64,000 bases of DNA, from the NCBI GenBank assembly GCA_037367355.1, contig CM074697.1, forward strand, positions 744,001 through 808,000, given 5' to 3'. The translations under genes and the position numbers were made by a program. Below the pieces are notes generated by a model. It was given only the letters and a program-made list of their open reading frames with translations. It searched no databases and was not told where the DNA came from. Positions 24,362 through 34,881 of the stretch are shown here, one piece after another (the first letter of the stretch is position 1; each line of letters starts with the position of its first letter). This DNA is from Neoscytalidium dimidiatum (Eukaryota > Ascomycota > Dothideomycetes > Botryosphaeriales > Botryosphaeriaceae).

Positions 24362-24593
24362 CTTCTTTGGGTGCAGGTGGAGCAAGCGTGGAAGTTTAGC
24401 GGTAAGAGTTGAAGATTGAGGCTGAGACGGTGACTGTGTGATGGTGGGGCTGACCTCAGCACGCATGAGATCTGGCGTCCCGCCGGCATAGTACCGGAGA
24501 TTATCGGACTTTAACAGAGAAGTTGAGGAGACGGTATTACTTCCACTCTATGTACTTTTATGGTCCCATATACCTCTATATGCAAGCTTATTG

Positions 24594-26120
24594 TTACATG
24601 GTACGCTCGGCAGATGCAGAGTCTGCAGGTGCAGAAGGACAATCGGTTTTCATACGCCGCCAGAGTCCTACGAACCCACCTACGCCCATAGTCAGGCCTG
24701 TTTTTGGTCTGCAGACGAGCTTCCATCCGTCATCTTCACTCGCCCCCAACTCTTCATCTTGCTCTCGTTGTCTTCGCTCCACATCTTCCGCTTCCCCAAT
24801 CGCCTGCTCAGCCAGACTGGCATCATGCCCGCTGTTGTCTGCGACATCTTCTTGGCCATCCTCGTTTTCCTCTCGAGCTTCAGCGCTCTCGCTGGTCGCA
24901 TTCGCTGCTCTTCGTACAGCTTTGGGCTGTGTGACTCTGATATCCCACTCGCGAACAGTATCGTAACCTTTCAACTCGACCACTTTCTCCAGCGCGAAGG
25001 GCAGTTGTAACTCTTTTACCTTCTTCACCGCGTCGGCGATCTGCGTGACGCTTGGATTGAAGATTGCAAGAGCCCCGTCTATGTGCAATGCCTTGGAAAT
25101 GCTCTCTAAATGCTTCTCGGCAGAGGGGATATCTAAGAACACGTAGGACAGAAAAGGTTCAGGGTCTTTCGACGCATCGCCTTTTCTCTGAGCTTCCCAC
25201 CGTCCCTTTATCCACGCTGAAACATCGCCGATATGGAAATCAATGTCTTGGGCATACATGCCGCGACGAAATCTTTCCACAATTTTCTGAGCATGCTTCG
25301 AGTGCCGTGGTTTTATATCCAACGTGTGAACTATCGCTCTTCGGTTCCTTTTCCAGGTTTCGATCGTTTGCTCCGCAGCATGATCGGTAGTCGTCGACTC
25401 ATAGGTCACGTCCTCAACCGATTCATCAAGGCCAGTTGAGGCTTGCTCCACACGTAGAGATTCTGGGAGTGGGGGGTTGGCGGCATGAATGGCGCGAGCA
25501 AGGTGTAACGTAAGACCACCGTGGCCGGTGCCGGCCTCCAGAATCTCGAGTGGCGGGGGAAGAGCTGCAGACGGTGCCGTAGGGCTCACATGGATGTCGA
25601 GCAGGCTCACAATGAAGGACGCATCATTAGGGTATATCTGGAGGGAAAAGCACAATCAGTACTCGTCGGACAAGCACAGTTGCAAGTGGTAAACGAACAG
25701 GAGTAACAATTCGCGAAGTCAAGCGCACATACTCCTCCAACGTTGGTTCCTGTATGCGGTATTCGGCGCCCTTGCTCTTGCTATCCTCGCGGACCTTGGT
25801 GCGGACGGTCTCACGAACAGTTTTGCCAATGATGTCGTCGTGGGAAAGCCTGCCGTGTTGGTTGATGAATTCGTCCCCGGCCTTCAACGGTTTGGTCAGA
25901 AAGCCCTGGTTGTACGGCCGATTCTTGTCGCGCAGCAGGACAATGTCACCCTCTAAGAATTGGTGGCGGCGCGGGTCAGCGCGGGGTTTTCGAGCTGCAG
26001 GGCTTGCCAGGGCTTACCTGCAAAGACCTTGGAACGGGCCGGGGTCGCCAGGGAGCGGTGGCACTGGCGACAGAGGGCGCGGGACAGCAGCGCAGGCGTG
26101 CGGGCGGCGAGCGCGTGCAT
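24594..26120 (-). CDS. tRNA (adenine-58-N1)-methyltransferase, Trm61/GCD14 type, probably mitochondrial
   Basis: Three exons on minus: 26120-26018, 25952-25699, 25637-24594, giving 466 aa. It makes m1A58 in the T-loop of tRNA. The N-terminal small domain starts EGDIVLLRDKN; the linker RIVTPIYPNDAS spans intron 2 and is diagnostic. SAM motif I is LEAGTGHGGLTLHLARA. LSYVFLDIP is the catalytic-loop strand, and the C-terminus has RPKTGLTMGVGGFVGLWRR. An insert (residues EQASTGLDESVEDV onward) and an acidic C-terminal insert lengthen it. The N-terminus is rich in Ala, Arg and Ser with no acids for over 35 residues, like a mitochondrial presequence, so I infer a mitochondrial enzyme rather than the nuclear Trm6/61 subunit. 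The intron-2 donor (GTTCGT) is weak but the splice rebuilds TPIYP. Confidence 0.88.
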
Positions 26121-26530
26121 GAGGGCGGTGTTGCTGGAGTCGCAAGGGCGATCTGCCGTGCGAATCTGGGGTAACTTCGCGCGCCTGAGGAAGTCGTGCC
26201 GGCTGGCTGGGCTGCTGTGGGAGTGCGCAGGGCCAGGACTTCGCCAGCAAGGATCGCGGGCTAGACTGGCGCGAACTAATGCTAAACGGCCACGATTCAT
26301 AGGAGCAACAGCGCAGCCCGCGAGCTCTGACTCTCCCACGCTTGCGCTTCTAGCCCGCTGTCCAGGCACACCACTCGTCGAGCTCCTGCGCGCGAGAGGA
26401 TGGCTTGCCCGGAGCCTTTCACCCATCGAACCGTCTGCTGAAACACCACTCCCGCCCACCTCGCTCCCACCCGCACCCTTCCTGTCAAAAGCTCCGCCTC
26501 CTCAGGGAGCTCACGAGATCCCTAGCCAGG
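26121..26530. promoter_or_regulatory. 410-bp bidirectional promoter
   Basis: Separates the start codons of the tRNA methyltransferase (minus) and the DCR2-like gene (plus), so both 5' leaders and promoters must fit here. GC-rich; no clear TATA box. Confidence 0.6.
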
Positions 26531-28275
26531 ATGACCCGCAGAATAGTACCTCGCCAACGCGCCCGCTAATCAAACCCCCAAAGCTAATTCGCAACAGGTC
26601 CGCACCGGCATCCAGCTGGGCCTGCTCTTCACCACCATCGTGCTGATCCTCGTCTTCTTCGATAACCACTTCCGCGTCCTGCCTCAGAGCATCCACAACC
26701 ACCTGCCAGTCCACCACCCTGGCCTGATCATCACCGACATCCACGTCCAGACCTGCTCCTCCCTAAATCCGCTGTCCAGCTGTAAGCTCGATCCAGACAA
26801 ATGGCACCGCATCGAGAAGGATCTCTATCTTGGAACCGGCTGGTTTAACAAGGCCTTCGTACACGTCAAGCGCAAGCGGGAGGAGGAGCTGAATCAGGAT
26901 GACCGTGTCGTGCTCGACGTGCGCGTCGGCCGGCTCGACCCCTCAATGGGCGAGAAGGGCCAAGAGTCGGCCAAGTGGGAGTCACGTCCCGCTGGCATTT
27001 GGCTCTTGCGCTCTAGCAAGCGTCATGACAGCGACTCGAAGCAGGTCATCACCGCCATCGACATTCTCTTTGGTGCCGATGCCGTTGAACCCCGCCCGGG
27101 CTGGGAGATCCGCGACACTCCGCTGCTACTGGACACTTCGGCAGAGGCCCAAGAGGCACGAATCAGCGTTCGCCGCGGCATGCCTCATAAGATTGAGAAG
27201 CCGATTCCTAGGATCAGAAAGGACGGCAAGTTCAAGATTTTGCAGGTCTCAGATCTCCACCTGAGCACTGGCTTAGGCGCCTGCCGAGACCCGGAGCCAA
27301 AGGACCACAATGGGGGACAGTGCGATGCTGACAGCAGGACGTTGGAGTTTGTTGGAAAGATCTTGGACCAGGAAAAGCCCGATATGGTTGTTCTGTCTGG
27401 CGACCAAGTGAACGGAGACACTGCTCCGGATGCCCAATCCGTAAGATCACCCTCAAAAATCTGTATCCGGACAGCAATGATAACCATCAAGGCAGGCTAT
27501 TTTCAAATACACCGAGCTATTCATCAAGCGCAAGATTCCCTACGCCGCTATATTTGGTAACCATGACGACGAAGGGTCCTTATCACGTTCTGCGCAAATG
27601 TCCCTCTTGACCACTCTCCCCTACTCCCTCTCCGAACCTGGACCGAATACCATTGATGGTGTGGGTAACTACTACGTTGAGGTCTTGGCACCAGGTAATT
27701 CACAGCACTCCGCAATGACTTTGTACTTCCTCGACACGCACGCCTACTCTCCTGATGAGGCGAAGTTCCGAGGCTACGACTGGCTCAAACCCAACCAAAT
27801 CAGCTGGTTCAAGGAGACTGCTCGTACCTTGAAGGATGCACACAAACACTATACACATATCCACCTGGACATGGCCTTCATCCACATTCCTTTACCAGAA
27901 TACGCACTCAAGGAGAACCATATCGTGGGTACCTGGAAGGAAGGTGTCACTGCGCCTGGTTTCAACAGCCACTTCCATGATGCTCTTGTCGAAAACCACG
28001 TCCTGGCCGTCTCATGCGGCCATGATCATGTCAACGATTACTGCGCTCTCAGCAAGATCGACGATGACCCAAAGCTATGGATGTGCTACGCAGGAGGCAG
28101 CGGATTCGGCGGATACGGTGGCTACGATGGTTACCACCGTAGAGTACGCGTGTTCGAGGTCGACACAAACAAGGCTCGGATCAGCACCTGGAAGAGGGTT
28201 GAATACGGTGAGACGGAAAAGAGGCTGGATGAACAGATCATCGTCGAGGGTGGTCAAGTCTACGCGAGCGCATGA
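26531..28275 (+). CDS. DCR2: DCR2-like calcineurin-type phosphoesterase, membrane-anchored
   Basis: Three exons: 26531-26545, 26598-27440, 27496-28275, giving 545 aa (yeast Dcr2 is 578). The 5-codon first exon MTRRI is joined by a GTACCT donor to VRTGIQLGLLF, giving a continuous N-terminal transmembrane helix (~residues 9-25); without this splice a stop follows at once. The metallophosphatase signatures are in order: QVSDLHLS, VLSGDQVNGD, FGNHDDEG, FIHIPLPEY and CGHDHVNDYC. Yeast Dcr2 is a phosphatase that acts in cell-cycle entry and ER stress signalling; a similar role is inferred here. Introns are 52 and 55 bp. The sequence downstream of FGNHDD is intact. Confidence 0.93.
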
Positions 28276-30941
28276 TGAGACAGGGATGGTCCTTTCCTTT
28301 CCCTACTATTGATTTTGGACACAGAGCGAATACCCTCCAGTCAAAAAACGCGTATTCTTGAGATACCCGCGTTTTCATTTTCTTCACTTCTAATTCTTGG
28401 AATCAACGATTGAACACAGGGCGAAAAGAGTTGAATTTTAGTGAATCGGCCGGTGTCATACTTGCGTTGCGGTAGTTGGCTGCCAAGGATCGTGTGTTTA
28501 TTACTTGCTCTTGCTTCATTTTTGTGTGCTCTTGTCGGACGTCATGGTCAGAGCTTTGAGGGAGTTCTTCGCAAAGGAAACGGATTACGGAGCAAGGAAA
28601 TAGGGACGGCAAATTAAACCTGTGGGCGAGATTTCTCGCTCATGGGAAGTTCGAGAGCATGGCGTTTTGAGGCGTTTCCTTCCCGCTAAGTTCACTGACT
28701 GTTACCGATGAGAATGAACAGGCAAATGAGAGGGAGGGAATAAATGCGGACATGCACGGACCGTGAAAGACTCCAGCATATCACTTGTCCTTTGACTTCC
28801 TTATGAATGTTACGTGTGAGTGTGCATAGGAATCGAAAGAGGCAAAACGAAGGAAATGAATTATACTCGAAACTTCTCGGATATTATCCTGTGACATGAT
28901 TACTTGTGGAATTGACCGACCAATATGCAGGCCATTGGACAAGTCGAGGCGCTCATGCGCACCACGGAAGCAGTTGCAAAATGCTTGTCTGGATGACTGC
29001 TTTGGCTCCCCACACGAAACTATCATACAGAGCCTGAGGAACTCGTACGCCGCACAAAGCTCCCATCGGCTTTTTAAACACCCGCTTCCGCTCAGCACGT
29101 CTGACTTTCTCGAATTAGCCACAAACAGAAAAGTGTATCGCCTCAGGCTGATGCTCTCCCCGGCACGGAGATGCAGATGACGCGGCCTCCTGCGCGGCAC
29201 GGTAAGAGATGCATTTGCAGTCCGTCATCCATGTTTCTTGTTCTCTTATCTTGCAGAATTGCATAGCCAATATCCGCAGGTATTCGGTCTTTCTTAGTGG
29301 AAGTCAATTGCAACCAATGCACGATCCCTGTGCATAGACAAGTGCATCCTACATATTTTCAGCAATTATCCAAAAAAGAAAACCATTCCATTCGCCCGTT
29401 ATGGCTTCGAGACTACTTCAAATTTTGGTAGGCTTTGTTTAAAGATTGTGCGTATCTCCGATGATTGGTAACGGTGATGTGCGGCATTCGCGGTGAAGCC
29501 TTTCATGTTCAACAATTGGCACAGCTAATTAACGCCGCGGACGTACTACATAGGGTCTTCTTGGCCGAGAATTTAGCACCGATCTACACAGCCGCGCAAC
29601 CACGAATCCAATTATCTGCTTAGTGGCTTCCAAACTCTCAGTTACCCGCACATTCGCGATCGAGAAAGTGTAAGATCAATCAACGCTGGATTCGACCTTA
29701 CTTTTCAAAGCAGTGTCAGGTATGGGGCTCAATACCGTGCACGAGAAGCACGCCAGAATACTCCCGGGCTGTTCGTCGACATGCGAAACTGACTATGTTT
29801 TGTTAATATTTTGACTGATGAAAAGGTCAAAACGTTTCAAATGTCACGGTCATCCAGTGAGCGGTGGTGCCTAAGACACCCTCGAACGTGATTGCGCGGT
29901 TCTGAGTATATATTTCACCTGTACGGTCTTCGAAACGAAGACCGTATGACCTCTTGCAAATCAACTCACTTCTTACTCCAAGCCGTATCCGCTACATAGA
30001 TAGAGCCTTCAATAGCCGTTTCGATGTCCTCAGCTTCCGCTGAAGAGGGGTTAGTGTTAGCCACTGGATTGGCATGAATTGCCCCCCCCCTCTTCTTCTC
30101 TCTCTCTCTACTAAGCCGGTTCCTCTATGTTAGCACAATCAGAATAATTTTGACGGGTAGCAGCAAGATATGTCGATTTCGGTCTTCACTATATATAGAA
30201 GCAATGCAATGTTTTTCTTTTCTTTTTTATAAGAGATCTCTCACCTTTTTCACCGTCTACTTATTTTCTAAAAGCGAGGTATGCTACCTTGTTTAAGTAT
30301 TCGCAGGATGTCTTTTTCATCTTCGTCTGCTACATTTCACTTACGATAATGTGTAATCTTGAATTTAAGAGGACTGGAAAAAAAAAAAGCATGGCGCTCT
30401 TCAACGCTACTCCCTGATCCTGGTTACGCCTCGATTTGAGAAAGTACTCAACAGCAGAAGGTGACTTATTCTCTTCCTGCTATCTGTAATTGTACATGAT
30501 GGCAACATTAGATATGGAGCCAAACATCGAAAGTTGTAGATCAACAGAGACGTAGGCAGAAAAAAGTCTCACTCTTGCTTGCAGCTCAGTGTAATTTACG
30601 ATTAGAAGTAGACAATAGACAGAGGTTCATGAAGTGATCATATTTCCAGTGATTATGTTTCCTCGGTTCCTCGAGACAAAGTACCTGACAGAGATATCTC
30701 TTCACAGAGAGGGGAGTCTCTAGAAATCATGCTCGAATCCCACCTATTACTCTAGATGCAAACAAAAAGCCGCCAGCTACCCCAAAGCGCCTTCGCTTAT
30801 TCCCAAAAACGCTCGTGCTAATAACATCGTCCGTTCTCCCATCATACCACTTACACTTCCGAAAACACGCCTCACCTACCTCTCCCTCCCTTCCCTTCGA
30901 GCCTCGTCAGTCCCCATTCTCTCATATGTCGGCCTCACCCC
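28276..30941. other. AT-rich gene-free interval with one perfect hairpin
   Basis: Holds the DCR2 3' flank and then AT-rich sequence with homopolymer and pyrimidine runs (C9 then CT repeats near 30083-30110). A perfect palindrome lies at 29922-29946. No coding signature or transposon protein is visible. Confidence 0.5.
29922..29946. repeat. Perfect 11-bp stem hairpin
   Basis: TACGGTCTTCG and its exact complement are separated by AAA. No gene is adjacent, so a terminator role cannot be assigned. Confidence 0.85.
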
Positions 30942-33829
30942 TTACCCCGCGCCGAGACCGGCCCCGACACCCAACAATTCCAAACTCCTCCTCGCCTCTT
31001 CCGTCCTCCCTCCTTCCCTAGCATCCCTATCCGTATTCCCCATTTCCTCCATCGTCGCGCTGCTCTCCACTAAACTCGCCCTCTCCACCTCCCTCCTCGT
31101 TTCATCGCCCCAATCGCCATCACTACCCATCCCCACAACAACCGGCGCATCTGTCGTACTCGGCTCAGTCTGGTACCCCACCAGCAGCGCCCTGCTCGAT
31201 GCATCGCTCTCGCCTCGACTCCGGCTCCTGCTGCGGCTACCAGGGAAATAGGGCGGGCTAGACTGAAGCGAGAAATCCGACGACAACGGGTCCAGACCGA
31301 GATCGGTGCCGACGGAGCTGGAGCGGTACCTGCGGTGCTCGAAGCGCGACTGATGAACATGGGCGTCCACGAACTCGTCGAGTTGGATCACGGGCGTCAC
31401 GCCCAGCGGACCGACCTGCGGGCCCGGTCCCGCGCCGCTGCTGCCATCACTACGACGACCACGATCGTCTGTAGAGTAGTATCGCCGCGGCCGGGCGATA
31501 GGCCTGTCCGGCGTCCACAAGATGCTCGTGTTCTCCTTTACCGGGATGGCGAAGTGCAGTAGGTAGCGGATGGCGTAGCCGGCGCCGCGGACGAGCAGGC
31601 GGATCGGGTAGGTGAGGCGACGGTAGCGGCGGGTGCGTGCGAGGCCGCGGCAGGCGGCTGCATAGTTCTCGGTGCTGAGGTGTGATTGCTGACACCATTC
31701 TGAGACGACGTAGATCATGCCGAAGGCCATAATGGAGGTGCCGGCGGAGGTGCCGGCGGACCCTGGATACAAGTCAAGTCAGTACGATCGGTGGATGTTA
31801 GAAGGGTTGAAAAACATATTGCTATCCCGAGCTCAGGGAGCGGAGACCGAAGAGCATAGTGCCTGTCTTCGTGTGGGAAGAGAAAAAGGCCGTGTAACTG
31901 CGTCGTGGGAAGCTTTGAGAATGACTTACAGTACCAGCGAACCCAGGGACTATTCGTCTGGTCGCTTTGCTGAAAATCCAAGTAGCCGCCCGCACGGCCC
32001 CACGTGCTGGTCATGCAATCGCATGTCCTGTACGAGCCGAAAACCTGGGCCAAAACGATGTATATGAGCCAAGTGAAATTGATAAACTCCAGAGGTCGGA
32101 AGAAGCAGTTCTCGGTCCACTGTTGGAATGTCCAGCCTCTACAAGAGTCGACTCGTCTCCTTAAAGAAGTGTTGATAGCAAATCTTAGGCGTGAGCTTAT
32201 CGGAACGATATTCATAATGCGGAGGAAAGCTCTGGCGGAAAGGTTTTGAGCTGCGTTAGCGAAAAGCTTGACTCTTGCTTTCGCCCGGCGAAGAACATCT
32301 TGAGCTCTTTCTTCCATCCATGCAACTGTATGCTGGGTTTGGATACGTGTGATACTCCTCCTCATCCAATAGGGTTGTTCTGGCCGGACAGGAGAAGCTA
32401 TCCACCACACAAGAAGCTCTAGAGTTAGTAAAGCGGTGGACGTGACGCAGAAGATGACGTAGCCGCCACTTCGACAACCGAGTCCAACGGTAGGCGTATA
32501 GTAAGACATAATAAAGGCACCAAAACAGGTGCCGCCTACAATTAGAATGGCGCTACAGATTTGCCAGAGCTCGCGGAAATCAAACCAGAGCAGGCCTTCA
32601 TCAACAGAACCAAGTACCAGATGCGTACGCGCTTCGTTTTCGTCAGCAAGCCATCCACGACCATGAGCTGTGACGTAGCTCTTCTCAATATCAGAGAGTA
32701 TGGGATGGGCTGCGCCATAGTGCCATCGAACCCGACCCTGGCCGGCAAAATCCTCGAAGAAGTTGCGCATGTACTTGCTCTGCTGATTAATTTGACCTAC
32801 CCAAGCTTCCATGCGCTTGAATTCTGGTTGGTCTTTAAACGTACTAATGTACTGTTCTCTGATTTGATCGTCTTGCAAAGCCTCGCAGACAGTGTATATG
32901 AGTTTGTTCAACTTATTTCGAATATCATCTGCTGCGACTGGGTTGCGATCGACGATGCTGCAGAGAATAAGTACAGGAAGCCATGCGAGGACAAGGCCCA
33001 GAGCAAGGTCGTGTGCGGTTGTATTCTGACCCATCTGCCCGAAAGACGCCTGGATAGAGATACCGAGGGAGAACAAGAACCACCCGGTGGACACGAAGAC
33101 AGGCACAGTGCCTCGCCTTCGTGCTGCACGAAACTTACGCGCTAGATCTTGACGCACGTCATTGAGCCTTTTCTCCCTGCCGTCTTTGCCACGGAGCTGA
33201 AGATCCTTGCTGAAAAGGACAATGCGTAACAGGCCCTCGGCTTCCTTATTTTCGGCTTCACTGCGCCTCATGGTATACTGATTCATGGTCATCAGGATGT
33301 AGAAGGAGTCTCTTATGCTGCCGAAGTTTCTTTTCTCCTGGCCTCTAAGATCTTCGCTACAGCGCGTGGCCATGTCAACTGGAGCATTCATGTCAGTATA
33401 GATCGTTCGAGTATGCCGAGAGGAGCCAATCACGGTCATAGCGTACATTAAGGAAATACAGCACTTACCCATAAGCGCGCACTTGGCGGAAACCTTGATG
33501 TTCCACAAGATATAGGCCAGCGATGCCATAGGTGAACCGACCCACCTGGCGATGGCTAGAATGGTACGTGAGAAGGCATTACTCTCGAACGGCGCCTGTA
33601 GCAAGGTGCCCACGATAGGCAGGATCCACGTCGTGATGGTGTTTGACGCGATGCTCCATGGATAATAATCGCTTTCCGTGCCGCAGAGGATCCTGCAGCC
33701 TTGAGTGGTGATCAGACTGGTTCTGTTCGGAGCGATGCCGATGACATCGCCCTTCCAGCCGTAGTCCCTTTGAGAGGTAGCATTGGCCATAAAGTCCTTG
33801 CCGCATTGATCGAAGTTAGGCTGGTGCAT
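30942..33829 (-). CDS. Multi-pass membrane protein of unknown function, fungal family
   Basis: Three exons on minus: 33829-33469, 33378-31930, 31762-30942, giving 876 aa if the ATG at 33829 is used. The N-terminal ectodomain has paired Cys (FDQCGKDF, CRILCG). About seven to nine hydrophobic segments follow, e.g. VPVFVSTGWFLFSLGISI, LGLVLAWLPVLILCSIV, SAILIVGGTCFGAFIM and FTWLIYIVLAQVFGS. The C-terminal ~190 residues are a Ser/Arg/Glu-rich cytosolic tail. Splicing of the 167-bp intron restores RWYWSAGTS...IYVVSEWCQQSHLS, which I recall as typical of this family. Intron 1 (90 bp) is stopless. The start is uncertain: relatives usually have a signal peptide before the Cys ectodomain, and hydrophobic residues do lie upstream in frame, but without an ATG. 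A CTGTAG acceptor immediately precedes the chosen ATG, so an upstream exon is possible. Confidence 0.8.
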
Positions 33830-34782
33830 GGCTACAGGTGCCGCAGCGATTGCCGGCGAGATCGAGTAGGCGAGTGAGCATGAGCGGTTGCAAGATGTCA
33901 AGGATGTATGTCACGAATGAGAACGAGGGTGAAGATGAAAATGACAAGCCGTGAAGGCAGCAGATTCGGACTCACAGCAGCATGCTGTAGCCCAGTCCCG
34001 CTGTCGAATAGCTGACAGGCGGCGGCGGCGGCGGCGGCCCGCATCTCGCGCGTGTCTAGGTATTGCTTTTGCGGCTGAGGACGCTCTGGCTAGCTGAAGG
34101 CTCCGCACAATCGAACCGCTCTGGGAAGCTGTGAGGGACGGAAGCAGAGAGTCTCTCTGCTACTGGTGGGAGACTCGGAGGTGCATGACCTCTGAGTACG
34201 CCACGGCAGTACAGTGGCACCCCCGGCTTTACTGTATAGGTGCCCTTTGCCATCGCCTCGCTTCGGCGCACCACTGTATGATAAGCAAAGTCTGCAGCCT
34301 GAAATTGGCAACCATGCCAAGGCCAAGCCTTCTTCTGTTCGACGGCTGTGTGAGACTGATGCCATTTTGAGACCGAATGTCGATCTCGTGCGTTGGCCGA
34401 TTGTCAACAGGCGCGAGCAGATCTGCGACGGAAGTATTTATGCCGAGGTTGCATTATTGAGTGCGCGCCGGGCAGTGAGGTTCGAGGACTCGGCAATCTG
34501 CATCGCCTCAGTAACAAGCGGGGGCGCAGCAAGAAGCAAGCGCGATAGGCCGGGGGCGGGAGGCGAAGTGATGCGTCAGAGAGCCGTTGCTACCCTGAGT
34601 GTTTGTTGACGTGGCGGGTGGTGGCTCCGGCGTCATTCATCTGGAGTGCTGACATGAGCCCCGGCGAAAAAGAACCGCCGCAACCCGGCCACTCCCGCCA
34701 GACTACCTCCAAAATTAGACATCCTCAATCCAACAACCATTCGCCGCGGCCACCACAGCGGCAACAGAGCGAAAGAGGATGG
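33830..34782. other. Upstream region of membrane-protein gene
   Basis: Contains the promoter and leader of the minus-strand membrane-protein gene, including a GGC run near 34018-34038 and a GTGAGT site near 33973 that could be the donor of a leader intron. No gene seen. Confidence 0.4.
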
Positions 34783-34881
34783 TGAAGAGGACGAGACTCG
34801 AACTCGCGCGGGTTGCCCCACCAGGAAACTTGTTAAGCTAACACCTTAACCTGGCGCCATAACCAACTCGGCCACCTCTCC
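34783..34881 (-). tRNA. tRNA-Leu(AAG) with intron
   Basis: Type II tRNA read on minus. The acceptor arm is GGAGAGG paired with CCTCTTC (one G-U). The D-stem is GCC/GGC, and the anticodon stem is CCAGG/CCTGG with loop TTAAGG. A ~17-nt intron (TGTTAGCTTAACAAGTT) sits after position 37, the standard tRNA intron site. The intron contains CTTAA, complementary to the anticodon region, as is usual. The variable arm GGGG-CAA-CCC is of leucine type. The T-arm is GCGAG-TTCGAGT-CTCGT. Anticodon AAG (inosine-modified at position 34) reads CUU and CUC. Confidence 0.95.

Noticed and set aside
23100..28275. Operon-like block of PHO13, tRNA methyltransferase and DCR2
   Set aside because: Spacing of 230-410 bp with separate promoters is normal for compact fungal genomes; the functions are unrelated.
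34783..34881. Serine tRNA instead of leucine tRNA
   Set aside because: Long variable arm fits both, but the anticodon placed in the CCAGG/CCTGG stem with the intron after position 37 is AAG, which is leucine.
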